From NCBI GenBank assembly GCA_964489135.1, contig CAZAXK010000027.1, positions 1 through 5,622 on the forward strand: a stretch of DNA of 5,622 bases, read 5' to 3'. The notes below the pieces were generated by a model. The model saw only the letters and a program-made list of their open reading frames with translations, ran no database searches and was not told the DNA's origin. The DNA comes from JBBTQZ01 sp964489135 (GTDB lineage Bacteria > Patescibacteriota > Minisyncoccia > Phycocordibacterales > WO2-35-19). The position numbers were made by a program, and so were the translations under genes. Positions 4,274-5,622 of this stretch are shown in pieces; position 1 is the first letter of the stretch; the number at the start of each line of letters is the position of its first letter.

Positions 4274-4543
4274 TCAGGCGGGTACTTCCTCCGCCTCGAA
4301 GCAATCGACGGGAGGCCCGTCGAGGTGGAGAGCCGTTGTACCGTTGGTAAGGACAACGATCTCTTCCTGGGAGTGTTCCGAGCGACTGTACCGCTCGATC
4401 CTGTACGGATCGAGAGTACAGACGACTACCCTCGAACCGTACCCGGATTCAAACCTCTTAATTAAAAAAGCGCGGCGGATTCTCCATCGCGCGAGATCTG
4501 CGTCCAGTAATGGATGTGTCATGCCTGTTTGGAAACATACCAT
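4274..4543 (-). CDS. Small protein of unknown function (89 residues)
   Basis: I do not recognise this protein. It has no signal peptide, no membrane segment and no metal-binding cluster. A basic stretch WRIRRAFLIKRFESGYGSR (20-38) is followed by two likely beta-strands, RVVVCTLD (38-45) and EEIVVLTNGTTALHLDG (60-76), and an acidic tail ending EAEEVPA. The ATG at 4543 lies 4 bases after the recJ stop, and a second in-frame ATG at 4522 gives 82 residues; a possible -10 box at 4534-4539 would favour the second. A good intrinsic terminator begins 5 bases after its TGA, which supports a real gene. Base composition is GC-rich (39 of 60 in 4261-4320) compared with rnhA and recJ, and it contains a strong stem-loop at 4386-4421. 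A structured RNA mistaken for a gene is the main alternative. Confidence 0.6.
   Translation of the reverse strand: MVCFQTGMTHPLLDADLARWRIRRAFLIKRFESGYGSRVVVCTLDPYRIERYSRSEHSQEEIVVLTNGTTALHLDGPPVDCFEAEEVPA
4386..4421 (-). other. Long stem-loop inside the small unrecognised gene
   Basis: CTCGATCC (4394-4401) pairs perfectly with GGATCGAG (4407-4414) across a 5-base loop. Outside a small internal loop (CG opposite A), CTGTAC (4386-4391) pairs with GTACAG (4416-4421). This makes 14 base pairs in 36 bases and can form on either strand. It encodes the region around LDPYRIERY. It may be an mRNA structure, a binding site or a chance palindrome. Confidence 0.5.
4534..4542 (-). promoter_or_regulatory. 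Weak candidate promoter for the small unrecognised gene
   Basis: The minus strand reads TGGTATGTT, an extended -10 (TGn plus TATGTT, two mismatches). A poor -35 (TGGACT) lies 16 bp upstream. It overlaps the first ATG of the gene and would serve the second ATG at 4522 with a very short leader. Read-through from recJ is equally possible. Confidence 0.25.
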
Positions 4544-4547
4544 TAAA

Positions 4548-5622
4548 TCAAAAAAAGTCCACGATACGGAGGCGGATTTCGGTACGGCCGTTCCAACCAG
4601 ATTTTTCTATATGGGCGGCAAGGTTGGTTTTCATTCCTTCCTTTAGTATGTCGCCCCAATCTTCTGGTGATTTGAAAAAGCCAATGGCGCGCAAGCTCCG
4701 CGAACCGAGAGAGAACGAAACTTCCAAGTGATTTTTTTCTTTGCCGAAACGCGAAACCTTTTGTGGCAAGACTTCTCTCAAAATAAAAAGTGGTTTATCG
4801 TTACCAACACCAAACGGTGAAAGGGTTAAGATGCGGTCGGCATTGTTTTGATTTACGTGAGCTAATTCGATTTCAGCATCTGCCCAAATTTCATTTTGTG
4901 AATTATTGCCTGTAGAACTTTTAGCAACCAAAACCTCCTCCAGTCTATGAATGGTTTCTTCCGCGACGCTGAAACCGCCAGAAAATTTATGCCCACCGAA
5001 TTCCAAGAAAACTTCTTTAGCTCTCTCCATAAGAGCCACAAGATCAGTGGTGCCGTCTGATCGGCAAGAGCCCTTGATGCAATTACTATTCTCTCTCCCC
5101 CAAAGAAAAACTGGTCGGCCGTATTCTTCAGCGATTGAGTTGGCTGCGAGGCCTAGAAGAGCCGGTCGCCAATTTGGGTCACCGGTAACTATGATTGGTT
5201 TCTCCCCCTGATTTAGTATTTTTTCTTTGATGTGCTTTTTGGCCTCTTTGACTATCGAGGCGACCATACCTTTGCGCTCGTTATTAATCGAGTCTAGATG
5301 TTTCGCGAGCGCCTCCGCCCCCGCTTCGTCGGTGGCGACTAGTAAATCGAAAGCATCTTTCGGGTGGCCCATGCGCGAGGCCGCGTTGATTCTTGGGGTG
5401 ATCAAGAACCCAATATCGTCTTCGGTTAATCCAGCCGGCACAATTTTGAGCATGGAATATAGTTTGCGCAACCCTGGACGACGTGTTTTGCGCAAAACCT
5501 GGAGGCCATAATACGCAAGCGCGCGGTTCTCGCCCACCAGTGGGACCATGTCTGAAAGGGTTGCTAATCCAACCAAATCAAGTAGCCACTTTTCTTTACC
5601 CTGAGGAAGGTCGAAGGGTTGA
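4548..5622 (-). CDS. recJ: Single-stranded-DNA-specific exonuclease RecJ, C-terminal part (5' end beyond window)
   Basis: RecJ degrades single-stranded DNA from the 5' end in recombination and repair. The frame stays open to the right edge of the window, and the peptide there (DLVGLATLSDMVPLVGEN) is the usual mid-protein DVVPLxGEN region, so the start and the catalytic DHH motif lie outside. About 357 residues are visible out of a usual 550-600. They include the ITPRINAASRMGH motif (about 5364-5402), a GDPNWRPALLGLAAN segment where most RecJ proteins have EGWHxGVIGIVA, the GSCRS stretch of DHHA1, GGHKFSGG (about 4974-4997) and the C-terminal OB domain with LSPFGVGNDKPLF. The TGA stop lies 4 bases before the small gene. 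Distant DHH/DHHA1 phosphoesterases are excluded by the OB domain and the ITPRINAAS motif. Confidence 0.93.
   Translation of the reverse strand, partial: QPFDLPQGKEKWLLDLVGLATLSDMVPLVGENRALAYYGLQVLRKTRRPGLRKLYSMLKIVPAGLTEDDIGFLITPRINAASRMGHPKDAFDLLVATDEAGAEALAKHLDSINNERKGMVASIVKEAKKHIKEKILNQGEKPIIVTGDPNWRPALLGLAANSIAEEYGRPVFLWGRENSNCIKGSCRSDGTTDLVALMERAKEVFLEFGGHKFSGGFSVAEETIHRLEEVLVAKSSTGNNSQNEIWADAEIELAHVNQNNADRILTLSPFGVGNDKPLFILREVLPQKVSRFGKEKNHLEVSFSLGSRSLRAIGFFKSPEDWGDILKEGMKTNLAAHIEKSGWNGRTEIRLRIVDFF

Noticed and set aside
4951..5511. Two plus-strand frames opposite recJ
   Set aside because: They are antisense to conserved RecJ motifs and have Ser/Pro-rich, unstructured translations.
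5574..5576. TTG as the start of recJ
   Set aside because: The frame continues upstream to the window edge with typical RecJ residues, so this codon is an internal Leu.
1..5622. Recoding of TGA as an amino acid
   Set aside because: TGA ends recJ, the MBL gene and the small gene at sensible positions.
1..5622. CRISPR array, tRNA or rRNA gene, insertion sequence or attachment site
   Set aside because: No regularly spaced repeats, cloverleaf-like sequence, transposase motif or paired flanking repeats were seen by eye.

Overview
The window is a gene-dense bacterial segment that most likely comes from a small-genome Patescibacteria/CPR lineage, probably Parcubacteria-like. This placement is inferred from family resemblance: the type of L28, the ComEC channel motif GLIHIVVLSGYNLG, the short GNAT type, almost no spacing between genes and few Shine-Dalgarno sites. 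No database search backs it. recJ, the ComEC-type MBL gene and the small ORF all end in TGA at the expected protein end, so TGA is a stop codon and the recoded Gracilibacteria/SR1 code is not in use.

Layout from left to right: the 3' part of rpmB (ribosomal protein L28, +) overlaps tail-to-tail with a membrane-anchored ComEC-type metallo-beta-lactamase (MBL) gene (-). A 67-bp divergent promoter region follows, then an Fe/Mn superoxide dismutase gene (+) and a GNAT acetyltransferase gene (+) that ends in a clear intrinsic terminator. Beyond this, everything is on the minus strand. In transcription order it runs: recJ (its 5' part lies outside the right edge), a small unrecognised gene with its own terminator, rnhA (RNase HI), and comEC (a channel lacking the MBL domain). 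No gene-free stretch exceeds 120 bases, and I see no tRNA, rRNA, CRISPR array or insertion sequence.

The main theme is DNA uptake and nucleic-acid processing. The two halves of a standard ComEC, channel and MBL, are encoded as separate minus-strand genes 1.2 kb apart. Two plus-strand genes, for SOD and GNAT, lie between them. rnhA sits 2 bp upstream of comEC and the single-strand exonuclease gene recJ lies a little further upstream. Import of one DNA strand and its recycling by nucleases is a reasonable joint role, but it is inference.

Secondary signals: both rnhA and the MBL gene have a -10-like hexamer exactly 7 nt before the ATG and no Shine-Dalgarno, which fits leaderless transcription. 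The GNAT gene and the small ORF are richer in GC than their neighbours, each contains a strong internal stem-loop, and each carries its own terminator, so they look like independent small cassettes. I see no convincing wholly new system. The best candidates for follow-up are the split ComEC arrangement and the unrecognised small protein.
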